16,973 nucleotides of DNA from JABJPM01 sp964596705. GTDB lineage: Archaea > Nanobdellota > Nanobdellia > SCGC-AAA011-G17 > PNOQ01. A program made the position numbers and the translations under genes. Position 1 is the first letter of the stretch. Each line of letters starts with the position of its first letter. A model generated the notes under the pieces. The model saw only the letters and a list, made by a program, of their open reading frames with translations. It was not told the origin of the DNA and ran no database searches. Of this stretch, positions 9,888 through 15,788 are shown one piece after another. The DNA lies in NCBI GenBank assembly GCA_964596705.1, contig CAZQVG010000010.1:1-16973 (forward strand), read 5' to 3'.

Positions 9888-9915
9888 GAAATAACTAAGG
9901 ATATGTTGCTTATGC
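9888..9915 (+). repeat. 23S pre-rRNA processing stem, downstream strand
   Basis: From GAAATAACTAAGG through ATATGTTGCTTATGC, the complement of 6969-6993. It lies directly after the 23S 3' end, with no 5S rRNA following. Confidence 0.8.
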
Positions 9916-9933
9916 TTATTTTTTTATTTCTTT
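9916..9933 (+). terminator. T-rich terminator of the rRNA operon
   Basis: A run of seven T followed by ATTTCTTTG comes right after the 23S processing stem, fitting archaeal U-tract termination. The next TATA box (9956) starts a new transcript. Confidence 0.55.
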
Positions 9934-9955
9934 GAAATTTCTTTAAAACATTAAA

Positions 9956-9963
9956 TTTATAAA
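9956..9963 (+). promoter_or_regulatory. TATA box of rnpB
   Basis: TTTATAAA is centred 27 nt before the predicted RNase P RNA 5' end at 9987. No other TATA-like element lies between it and the glycosylase ATG at 10300, so it probably serves both. Confidence 0.65.
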
Positions 9964-9986
9964 TCAGAATTCTAACAAAAATTAAA

Positions 9987-10290
9987 GTAGGCAAGTGCCT
10001 GACTATCCTGTCAATGGGAGGAAAGTCCACACACCATTTATCGGTCGCTTAATTTTAAGTCGGAGAAATCCGAGGCAACCGCTCAGAAACGGCACGGCCT
10101 TATACTGCTATAACCCATGATGTTGCGAAGCTTCTGGCAACAGAAGTGAGTTAACCAACTGAGAAGGTATAAGGATACGTTGAAACGGCGAGTCCCGACT
10201 GGTGCAAGTCGTTTGACGCTTAGTCGAATGTCAGGGGGCCTGTTCGTGAAAACGAAGGCCTAACAAAATGTGGCTTACACTTGCCTACAC
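9987..10290 (+). ncRNA. rnpB: RNase P RNA (archaeal)
   Basis: The ends pair as helix P1: GTAGGCAAGTG (9987-9997) with CACTTGCCTAC (10278-10288). The universal core blocks are present: GGGAGGAAAGTCCACAC (10017-10033), GGCAACCGC and AGAAACGGCAC downstream, and the 3' core ACAAAATGTGGCTTACAC (10263-10280). About 304 nt, typical for the archaeal catalytic RNA. It trims tRNA 5' leaders, and the host therefore keeps RNase P, unlike Nanoarchaeum equitans, in which RNase P RNA has not been found. The DNA glycosylase gene begins 9 nt after the estimated 3' end. Confidence 0.95.
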
Positions 10291-10299
10291 CTTTCTAAA

Positions 10300-10869
10300 A
10301 TGAAAAAGTTAACAAAAGAATTTCTACAACAACCAACAATAGAAATAGCAAAACAGTTACTGGGCGCTTATTTAATTCACGAAACTAAAGATGGAAAAAT
10401 AATTGGAAAGATTGTTGAAACTGAAGCATATTTAAAAGATGATCCTGCATCTCATTCTTTTCGTGGAAAAACAAAAAGAAACGCAATAATGTTTGATTCA
10501 CCAGGCAAAGCATATGTTTATTTTACATACGGAATGTATCACTGTTTTAATATAGTCACAAACAAAAAAGATATTGGAGAAGCAGTTCTTATTAGAGCAA
10601 TAGAACCAATTGAAGGATTAGAAATAATAAAAAAGAATAGAAAAAAAGATTCTAATTTATGTAATGGCCCCGCAAGATTAACAATGGCATTCAATATAAC
10701 TAAAGAACATAACGGCACAGATTTAATCAATGGAAATTTAAGGATAATGCTTCCAAAAAAACCAGAAAATTTTGAGATAATTCAAACAACAAGAATAGGC
10801 ATTACACAAGGTTCTAATTTTAAATATAGATTTTATATAAAAAACAACCCTCACGTTTCTAAACAATAA
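10300..10869 (+). CDS. 3-methyladenine DNA glycosylase (AAG/MPG family)
   Basis: 189 residues, close to the 180-210 of the family. This base-excision enzyme flips out and removes alkylated purines. The catalytic glutamate lies in VETEAYL (Glu in about residues 44-50), followed by DPASHSFRGKTKRNAIMF, the active-site block YGMYHCFNIVT, and NGPARLTMAF. The reading frame is open upstream into rnpB, but the first 10 codons would lie inside the RNase P RNA, so ATG at 10300 is chosen. No Shine-Dalgarno sequence and no TATA box fit this start: the position 26 nt upstream lies in the rnpB 3' core. Expression from the rnpB promoter, with 3' trimming of the RNA leaving about 10 nt of leader, is the likely arrangement. 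Confidence 0.93.
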   Translation: MKKLTKEFLQQPTIEIAKQLLGAYLIHETKDGKIIGKIVETEAYLKDDPASHSFRGKTKRNAIMFDSPGKAYVYFTYGMYHCFNIVTNKKDIGEAVLIRAIEPIEGLEIIKKNRKKDSNLCNGPARLTMAFNITKEHNGTDLINGNLRIMLPKKPENFEIIQTTRIGITQGSNFKYRFYIKNNPHVSKQ

Positions 10870-10870
10870 C

Positions 10871-10878
10871 TTTATAAA
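10871..10878 (+). promoter_or_regulatory. TATA box of the Sec61-beta/NAC operon
   Basis: TTTATAAA lies immediately after the glycosylase stop and is centred 27 nt before the ATG at 10902, giving a nearly leaderless mRNA. Confidence 0.6.
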
Positions 10879-10901
10879 TAAATTAAATCTTAAAAATTCC
10901 T

Positions 10902-11072
10902 ATGGCAGACAACAAAATACAATTACCTTCCAGTATGGGAGGATTAATAAGGTATTCAGATGAAGCTTCAACAAAAGTTCATATAAAACCTGGTACAGTG
11001 TTATTTTTCATAGTAATTATAATCCTTATAGAGATACTTCTACACACATATGGAGCAAGTTTACTAAGTTAA
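10902..11072 (+). CDS. Sec61-beta, protein translocase subunit
   Basis: 56 residues. The archaeal Sec61-beta pattern is clear: LPSSMGGLIRYSDE (7-20), a short linker with KVHIKPGTV, then one C-terminal TM helix (about 33-50, LFFIVIIILIEILL) ending near LHTYGAS. It is the small non-essential-type partner of SecY and SecE in the membrane channel. There is no Shine-Dalgarno sequence; the upstream TATA box predicts a leaderless transcript. NAC starts 1 nt after its stop, so the two genes form an operon joining protein export and nascent-chain binding. Confidence 0.92.
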   Translation: MADNKIQLPSSMGGLIRYSDEASTKVHIKPGTVLFFIVIIILIEILLHTYGASLLS

Positions 11073-11073
11073 A

Positions 11074-11397
11074 ATGTTTCCTGGAATGAATCCTAAACAA
11101 ATGAATAAAATGATGCAACGTATGGGCATCAAACAAGAAGATATTCCAGCAACAGAAGTCATAATCAAAACACCTGAAAAAAATATTATAATAAAAAATC
11201 CATCAGTTGCAAAAATTGATATGATGGGCCAAAAAACTTTCCAAGTAATGGGAGATATAACTGAAGAATCTGCTATTTCTGAAGAAGATATAAAAACCGT
11301 TGCAGAGCAGGCAAATGTTTCTGAAGAAGAAGCAAAAAAAGCTTTAGAAGAAACAAATGGAGATCTTGCAGAAGCAATAATTAAACTAAATGAATAA
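11074..11397 (+). CDS. nac: nascent polypeptide-associated complex protein (archaeal NAC)
   Basis: 107 residues, the usual archaeal length. The N-terminus is MFPGMNPKQMNKMMQRMGIK, typical of archaeal NAC. The NAC beta-barrel covers about 25-65 (EVIIKTPEKNIIIKNPSVA, then KTFQVMGD), and a UBA domain covers about 70-107 (IKTVAEQANVSEEEAKKAL). The homodimer binds emerging chains at the ribosome exit. It is translated from the same mRNA as Sec61-beta, 1 nt downstream, probably by coupling since no clear ribosome binding site is present. Confidence 0.95.
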   Translation: MFPGMNPKQMNKMMQRMGIKQEDIPATEVIIKTPEKNIIIKNPSVAKIDMMGQKTFQVMGDITEESAISEEDIKTVAEQANVSEEEAKKALEETNGDLAEAIIKLNE

Positions 11398-11429
11398 TCT
11401 TAAATAATATTTATAACTACTAAATATTA

Positions 11430-11915
11430 ATGGAAACATTCCGAAATCTAGTTCTCCAAGCCAACAAGTACTTTAAACTAGCAGACCATATTGCCTACAT
11501 AACCTACCCGATGCTAAAAGATGCAAAATTACTTCTAACAATAATAGATAACTTAAATAAATCCCTACAAACCGCCTTAGATGCATATTTATACTACGAA
11601 AGATTATATAAGAGAGTTTCAAATAACCCAAAAGATTTAAGATCTAAACTTGAAATATTTGAAAGGAGTGCAGGAAAAAGATATAATCTTCAAGATTACC
11701 AAAAATTAATTAAAGAGGTACACGAAATAATAAAAAAACATAAGGAAAGTCCAGTAGAATTTATAAAAAAAGATAAACTTGTTATATGTACAGAAGATTA
11801 CAGAACGAAAGTTTTACAAATAGAAGATGCAAAAAATTACCTTGCAAAAGCAAAACCTTTTATATTAAAACTGAATAATATACTTAAAGAAGATGAGCTT
11901 ACTAGAAGACGCTAA
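11430..11915 (+). CDS. helical protein A, paralogue of the next gene
   Basis: 161 residues, predicted nearly all helical, with no signal peptide or TM segment. The ADHIAY motif at 18-23 opens a long amphipathic helix (about 23-62), followed by a charged middle and a C-terminal KVLQIEDAKNYLAKAK helix. It aligns without gaps to protein B downstream over about 38 residues after ADH, and again near the C-terminus, so the two arose by duplication. I do not recognise the family; a HEPN-like helical bundle is possible, but I see no RxxxxH active site. TTAAATA (about 11401-11407) lies 26 nt before the ATG: leaderless. It overlaps protein B by 23 nt. Confidence 0.8.
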   Translation: METFRNLVLQANKYFKLADHIAYITYPMLKDAKLLLTIIDNLNKSLQTALDAYLYYERLYKRVSNNPKDLRSKLEIFERSAGKRYNLQDYQKLIKEVHEIIKKHKESPVEFIKKDKLVICTEDYRTKVLQIEDAKNYLAKAKPFILKLNNILKEDELTRRR

Positions 11916-12333
11916 AGGAGAGATTAGAAGAGCAGATCATCTTATTTATGTTAGCTTAAAATACACTAGAACCTGCGACATTATGTTAAACATATTTAAG
12001 AGACTTATCGCAGCATTTGATTTTGCTATTTTAGCTTCTTTAGAAAAAGCAAAAGAAGAAAAGAAAGTTGATTTTATTCCAGAATCTCCGAATCTAAGAG
12101 CAGAAATGCTTTTAAGATTAAAAAGAAAATTCAAAAAATATCTTGATTTGTACTTTTTAATGGTTAAAATTGCAGAGTCTAGTTTCGATAGAAGAGAAGA
12201 ATATAGAAAGCATGTTACAATGGTTTGCCACTTAGATAAAGGCAAAATACTAGAAGTTGATGTTCCAAAAATAATGGATTATTTTAGCTTAACAAAAGAA
12301 TTTGTTTTGCTAGTGGAGGACTATATACAATGA
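11893..12333 (+). CDS. helical protein B, paralogue of the preceding gene
   Basis: 146 residues, helical, soluble. ADHLIY at 14-19 matches ADHIAY of protein A, and the following helix keeps the same hydrophobic spacing. The C-terminal KILEVDVPKIMDYF corresponds to KVLQIEDAKNYL. The start ATG lies within protein A (23-nt overlap), with no ribosome binding site, so translation is probably coupled. Its stop overlaps the MinD start (ATGA). Tight overlap on both sides suggests that A, B and the ATPase act together. The function is unknown; a helical partner regulating or recruited by the ATPase is one inference. Confidence 0.8.
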   Translation: MSLLEDAKGEIRRADHLIYVSLKYTRTCDIMLNIFKRLIAAFDFAILASLEKAKEEKKVDFIPESPNLRAEMLLRLKRKFKKYLDLYFLMVKIAESSFDRREEYRKHVTMVCHLDKGKILEVDVPKIMDYFSLTKEFVLLVEDYIQ

Positions 12334-13094
12334 CCCACTATCTCGGGATCTTATCTGGAAAAGGAGGCGTAGCAAAAACAACTACCGCTGTTAATTTAAG
12401 TGCAGCCATGAATTATTTTGGTAGAGATGTAATCTTAATGGATGGTAATCTTTCAACTCCAAATGTTGGACTTCATTTAGGTGCTTCAGTAGTTCCAATT
12501 AATTTGCATCATGTTCTAAAAGGAAAAAACCACATAACAGAAGCAATGTATATGCATCCTTCCGGAATCAAAATAATACCTGCAGGGTTATCAATAAATG
12601 ATCTAAAAAATGTACAACCTGAAAAATTAAAACAGGTTCTTCCACAATTAGATGGGTTAGCAGATGTAGTGGTAATTGATGGTGCTGCTGGGTTAGGTAG
12701 AGAAGCAATTTCTTTGATGAATGCAGTTAATAATTTGATAATTGTTACAAATCCAGAGCTTCCTGCACTTGCAGATGCACTAAAAACAATAAAGATTGCA
12801 GAAGATCTTGGGAAAAATGTTCGTGGTGTAGTTATAACTAAAACCGGCAATGATGGAGATATCTCTTTGCAAAACTTAAGAACAATACTTGAAAAACCAA
12901 TACTGGCTGTAATTCCCCATGATAAAGCAATACGTCAAAGTCTAATAAAAAAAGATCCTGTTGTTTATACACATCCAAAAAGTAGGAGTGCGATAGCCTA
13001 TAAAAAACTGGCTGCAAATCTTATTGGCATAGAATACAATGAGAAAGCAGAAAGTAAATTATCCGCTTTCTTGAGAAGATTAAAAGGCAACTAA
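12330..13094 (+). CDS. MinD/ParA-family ATPase
   Basis: 254 residues of SIMIBI P-loop ATPase. The deviant Walker A is GKGGVAKTT (10-18), keeping the signature Lys11 and the catalytic Lys16; the usual glycine before KT is alanine. Asp38 lies in LMDGNLSTPN, and switch II is VVVIDGAAGLG (about 112-122). The tail LSAFLRRLKGN (244-254) is a short amphipathic basic helix like the membrane-targeting tail of MinD (KGFLKRLFGG in E. coli), so ATP-driven membrane association is likely. No MinC or MinE homologue is visible. GGAGGA (12315-12320) lies 9 nt before the ATG, unusual here, and fits an internal operon gene. The stop overlaps the convergent lipoprotein stop. Confidence 0.9.
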   Translation: MTHYLGILSGKGGVAKTTTAVNLSAAMNYFGRDVILMDGNLSTPNVGLHLGASVVPINLHHVLKGKNHITEAMYMHPSGIKIIPAGLSINDLKNVQPEKLKQVLPQLDGLADVVVIDGAAGLGREAISLMNAVNNLIIVTNPELPALADALKTIKIAEDLGKNVRGVVITKTGNDGDISLQNLRTILEKPILAVIPHDKAIRQSLIKKDPVVYTHPKSRSAIAYKKLAANLIGIEYNEKAESKLSAFLRRLKGN

Positions 13095-13396
13095 TCCAAT
13101 TTTGTTTTCAAACTATCTTCTACTTCTTTCATTATTGAGTCATACATCTCAGCAAATTTTTCAGAAAGAAATTCTCCATGTTTTACATCATAATTAACAA
13201 TATGATAAGAATTATCTCCATTCCTCACATCGATAGTTCTCCTGCATCTCATTGTCCCATCATAAGACCTGGTTACCACAGTCTCTCCATAGCTAGTCAT
13301 TCCATCATACTCAATAATTTCATTACTACATCCAACTAAACTAGCCAACATAGAAACTCCTAGACTAAACCCAATTAACTTATCTCTTAAATCCAT
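13091..13396 (-). CDS. small lipoprotein of unknown function
   Basis: 101 residues from the ATG at 13396-13394 (MDLRDKLIGFSLGVSML). A hydrophobic segment (about 8-20) ends in a lipobox LVGC with Cys23, followed by a polar domain rich in Tyr, Thr and charged residues, so it is predicted to be a lipid-anchored surface protein. An upstream in-frame ATG at 13462 would add 22 residues before the signal peptide and spoil it. The shorter start also has a TATA-like TTTAAAAA (13421-13428) about 27 nt upstream, fitting leaderless translation. I recognise no domain. It is convergent with the MinD-like gene, and the two stop codons share CTAA at 13091-13094. Confidence 0.7.
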   Translation of the reverse strand: MDLRDKLIGFSLGVSMLASLVGCSNEIIEYDGMTSYGETVVTRSYDGTMRCRRTIDVRNGDNSYHIVNYDVKHGEFLSEKFAEMYDSIMKEVEDSLKTKLD

Positions 13397-13487
13397 AATT
13401 AAAATTTTAGACTTCTGATTTTTAAACCTTTCCAAATAAAAACCAATAAATTTAAAAGTCAAAGATTTTAGCTATTTTTTAGTTTCT

Positions 13488-13560
13488 GGCGGTAATAGTA
13501 TAGTGGTTAGTACGAGGGACTGTGGCTCCCTAGGCCGGGGTTCGATTCCCCGTTACCGCC
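13488..13560 (+). tRNA. tRNA-His(GUG), first copy
   Basis: Extra G-1 (13488) faces C73 (13560), the histidine identity pair. Acceptor GCGGTAA pairs with TTACCGC. The D stem is GTAT/GTAC, the anticodon stem AGGGA/TCCCT with loop CTGTGGC gives anticodon GUG, and the T arm is CGGGG-TTCGATT-CCCCG. No CCA encoded. TATA-like AATTTAAAA lies at about 13449-13457. The radical SAM gene starts only 10 nt downstream, without a TATA box of its own. Confidence 0.93.
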
Positions 13561-13570
13561 CTTCTAAACA

Positions 13571-14674
13571 ATGCACTATCATATCATATTAACAGAACTT
13601 TGTAATAGCCGATGTAAATATTGCTATGAAAAATCTCTAAATGAGTTTGATAATGGGTTAGATAAAAAATTTGATTTTGATTTTAATACTTCTCAAAAAA
13701 CAAAAGTAGATATAAAAAAACTCAAAGAATTTTTAGCAAAAGACAAAAACCCAATCTTAATATTTTACGGAGGAGAACCATTATTGGAATTAGAAAAAAT
13801 AAAACAAATTATGGACAATATAGACATCCCATATAGAATGCAAACTAATGGAAAATTATTACATCTTGTTCCAAAAGAATACCTAAACAGAATAACAAAA
13901 ATACTAATTTCTATTGATGGAGATGAAGAAAGAACAGATTATAACAGAGGAAAAGGAACATATAAACTAGTTACAAAAAATATAGAACTAATAAGAAAAA
14001 ACAACTACCAAGGAGAATTAGTTGCCCGTATGACAATCTCAGAATTCCCAGATCTATACAAACAAGTTTTACATCTTATAGACCTTGGATTCGACTCCAT
14101 TCATTGGCAATTGGATGCTGCTTTTTACAAACATGACTATGATAAAGAACGATTCATAAAATTCTCAAATGAATATAACAAAAATGTTACACAACTAATA
14201 AATTACTGGGTTACCCAAATGAAATCTGGAAAAGTTCTAAAGATCTATCCATTTATTGGAATAACAGAATCCTTGCTAAAACAGCAAAAAACAAAACTAA
14301 GATGTGGTTCTGGTTATAAAAATTATACCATAACAACCGATGGCAATCTTGTAGCTTGCCCAATTATGTCTGGCATAAAAAACTTCTACGCTGGTGATTT
14401 AAACTCAGACCCAAACAACTTAAAACAATTTTATGTTTCAGGTATGTGTTCAAATTGCAAATATTTGGATATCTGTGGCGGCAGATGTTTATACGCAAAT
14501 CAGGCAATGTTATGGCCAGAAGAAGGAATGAAATTAATCTGCAATAACACAATACACTTAATTGAAGAACTAAAAAAGAACCTTCCAACTATAAAAGAAC
14601 TAATCAATAAAAATATAATCAAACTAGAAGACTTTGAATACGAGAAATATTTTGGTCCTGAAATTATTCCTTAA
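13571..14674 (+). CDS. radical SAM/SPASM peptide-modifying enzyme
   Basis: About 367 residues. The radical SAM cluster motif CNSRCKYC (Cys11, 15, 18; CxxxCxxC) binds the 4Fe-4S that cleaves SAM, and GGEP is at about 66-69. The C-terminal SPASM set is complete: Cys244 and Cys262 (the latter in GNLVAC), then CSNCKYLDICGGRC (Cys292, 295, 301, 305) and Cys323. The spacing C-x13-GxxxxC, CxxC-x5-C-x3-C and x17-C equals the two-auxiliary-cluster pattern of anSME-type enzymes. Such enzymes modify ribosomally made peptides or sulfatases; the short archaeal 'putative peptide-modifying' families (AF1577-like) are the nearest I know. No obvious precursor peptide or sulfatase lies nearby. No Shine-Dalgarno sequence is present, and it is probably read through from tRNA-His. 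Confidence 0.9.
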   Translation: MHYHIILTELCNSRCKYCYEKSLNEFDNGLDKKFDFDFNTSQKTKVDIKKLKEFLAKDKNPILIFYGGEPLLELEKIKQIMDNIDIPYRMQTNGKLLHLVPKEYLNRITKILISIDGDEERTDYNRGKGTYKLVTKNIELIRKNNYQGELVARMTISEFPDLYKQVLHLIDLGFDSIHWQLDAAFYKHDYDKERFIKFSNEYNKNVTQLINYWVTQMKSGKVLKIYPFIGITESLLKQQKTKLRCGSGYKNYTITTDGNLVACPIMSGIKNFYAGDLNSDPNNLKQFYVSGMCSNCKYLDICGGRCLYANQAMLWPEEGMKLICNNTIHLIEELKKNLPTIKELINKNIIKLEDFEYEKYFGPEIIP

Positions 14675-14717
14675 TTCTATAGATAAATTTATATAGGTTC
14701 TCATTAAATTAATTACT

Positions 14718-14933
14718 ATGAAAATTTGTGCTATTGGAGATCCACATGGGGACTTAGACAAGATTAAACAGATTCCTTTGTCTGGAGTAGACTTAATAAT
14801 CTTAACAGGAGACCTGGGTAGTGCTAGCCTAATGCGTAAAATGGCTTTTGATAATATAGAAAGAAAAAAACAAGGTCTCCCAGAAATTGAATATCCTCCA
14901 ACAAAAAGGAAAAAAGCATTTATGGAGGCGTAA
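14718..14933 (+). CDS. metallophosphoesterase, N-terminal part (frame broken at 14931)
   Basis: 71 residues with the first metal-binding motifs of calcineurin-like phosphoesterases: GDPHGD (DxH, residues 7-12) and GDLGS (about 31-35). The frame ends at TAA 14931-14933 just after AFMEA, and the protein continues one base later in the next frame (NSTIKIMKYLTRFAP). TTTATATAGG (about 14689-14698) sits 25 nt before the ATG: leaderless. The break could be a real mutation, an assembly error, or a +1 recoding site: GGAGG (14924-14928) lies 2 nt before the stop. Family members hydrolyse phosphodiesters or phosphomonoesters using a two-metal centre; the substrate is unknown here. Confidence 0.8.
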   Translation: MKICAIGDPHGDLDKIKQIPLSGVDLIILTGDLGSASLMRKMAFDNIERKKQGLPEIEYPPTKRKKAFMEA

Positions 14934-15510
14934 TTCTACTATTAAAATAATGAAATACCTTACGAGGTTTGCTCCAGTTTTCACAATTTTTGGGAATGTG
15001 GAATCTTCGAATTATGAAACTAGAAAACTCTCTAAGCATATTGGAATTGATTTGCCTTATTTATCAAACGACCTAAATTCATTGCCTGATGTTCGTGTAA
15101 TAAACAATCGCATTGCTAATTTTGAAGGTATAAGAATGGGAGGATTAGAATATTTTGTAGATACAAATTGGGTTAGGGAGTTTAGACCTTCTAATTATAG
15201 AGAAAGTTTGAAGGATGCAAAAAAACAAACAGATAAAGCAAAAAAAGTTTTGCAGTGGTTTGATTCTTTAGATATTTTAGTTTGCCATCAGCCACTCTAC
15301 GGAGTTTTAGATAAGGTTACTGCAAAATTTGCCCCAAAAAATTGGAAGGGCAAACATGCAGGAAGTAAAACGATTTTACAATACATTAAATCTAAATCCC
15401 CGAAATATGTTTTTTGTGGGCATATACATGAAGGCCAAGGAATGAAAAAAATTGGAAAAACAGAAGTTTATAATTTGGGAATTTGTGGCTATAAAATAAT
15501 TGAGATATAA
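14932..15510 (+). CDS. metallophosphoesterase, C-terminal part (+1 frame)
   Basis: This part continues the protein above and supplies the other metal and substrate motifs: FGNVE (GNH/N-E motif), CHQPLYG and GHIHEGQG (GHxH), ending ICGYKIIEI. Together the two parts make a normal full-length enzyme of about 260 residues with all five motifs, so the gene was functional until very recently or still is through frameshifting. An in-frame ATG at 14887 opens this frame inside the first part, and another at 14951 lies after the break. Neither has a ribosome binding site positioned for it, and independent translation would lack the DxH motif. Confidence 0.8.
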   Translation, partial: NSTIKIMKYLTRFAPVFTIFGNVESSNYETRKLSKHIGIDLPYLSNDLNSLPDVRVINNRIANFEGIRMGGLEYFVDTNWVREFRPSNYRESLKDAKKQTDKAKKVLQWFDSLDILVCHQPLYGVLDKVTAKFAPKNWKGKHAGSKTILQYIKSKSPKYVFCGHIHEGQGMKKIGKTEVYNLGICGYKIIEI

Positions 15511-15520
15511 ATTCAGAAAA

Positions 15521-15529
15521 CTTTAAATA
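15521..15529 (+). promoter_or_regulatory. TATA-like box for the leader/tRNA-His/hisS unit
   Basis: CTTTAAATA predicts a start near 15551, just before the mini-ORF at 15555. No better promoter separates this region from the tRNA at 15670. Confidence 0.5.
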
Positions 15530-15554
15530 CTTCTATAAACCAACAAAAATTAAA

Positions 15555-15614
15555 ATGAAACTATTAACATATGAGGCTAAGGCGCAAGAAAGCGCTGGTT
15601 GTATTCATTGTTAA
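15555..15614 (+). CDS. possible 19-residue leader peptide
   Basis: MKLLTYEAKAQESAGCIHC is a near-leaderless mini-ORF, 26-30 nt after a TATA-like box, within the structured leader of tRNA-His and hisS. It ends in Cys-Ile-His-Cys. It may be a leader peptide, a small functional peptide, or chance; MKLLTYEAK also recalls the N-terminus of succinyl-CoA ligase beta chains, so a gene relic is possible. Its bases also form the hairpin below, which may explain the sequence without any coding. Confidence 0.3.
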   Translation: MKLLTYEAKAQESAGCIHC

Positions 15615-15617
15615 TAG
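15561..15617 (+). promoter_or_regulatory. long hairpin in the leader of tRNA-His-hisS
   Basis: CTATTAACA (15561-15569) pairs perfectly with TGTTAATAG (15609-15617), extended by ATGA/TCAT (15571-15574 with 15605-15608) after one bulged T. An inner GGCGC/GCGCT stem carries an AAGAAA loop (15581-15596). It is too far from the tRNA to be its acceptor extension and has neither a K-turn nor ACA. A regulatory leader or an uncharacterised small RNA are both possible. Confidence 0.5.
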
Positions 15618-15669
15618 TGCAAACTCTATTTCTAATAATCTTACACAACTAGAGAGATTTCTGTTAAAT

Positions 15670-15742
15670 GGCGATAGTAGTTTAGTGGTTAGAATATACG
15701 GTTGTGGTCCGTATGGCCCGGGTTCGATTCCCGGCTATCGCC
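15670..15742 (+). tRNA. tRNA-His(GUG), second copy, next to hisS
   Basis: G-1 (15670) faces C73 (15742). Acceptor GCGATAG pairs with CTATCGC. The D stem is GTTT/GAAT, the anticodon stem TACGG/CCGTA with loop TTGTGGT gives anticodon GUG, and the T arm is CCGGG-TTCGATT-CCCGG. CCA is not encoded. It differs from the first tRNA-His in nearly every stem, so it is not a recent duplicate. It stands 46 nt before the ATG of histidyl-tRNA synthetase. Confidence 0.92.
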
Positions 15743-15775
15743 CTATCACCCAAAACATATTTAAACTAATAAATC

Positions 15776-15781
15776 GGAGGT
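15776..15781 (+). promoter_or_regulatory. Shine-Dalgarno sequence of hisS
   Basis: GGAGGT matches the 16S 3' end and lies 7 nt before the ATG. Its presence argues that hisS mRNA has a leader, as expected if transcription comes through tRNA-His; a TATA-like TATTTAAA (15758-15765) would start after this site. Confidence 0.7.
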
Positions 15782-15788
15782 ACTTATA

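Noticed and set aside
10270..10299. Longer start for the DNA glycosylase
   Set aside because: It would place ten codons inside RNase P RNA core and helix P1; family homology begins at the ATG at 10300.
13397..13462. Longer start for the lipoprotein
   Set aside because: The extra residues precede the signal peptide, and the TATA-like box fits the inner ATG.
15561..15617. Second H/ACA guide RNA
   Set aside because: The hairpin has no K-turn and no ACA after its basal stem.
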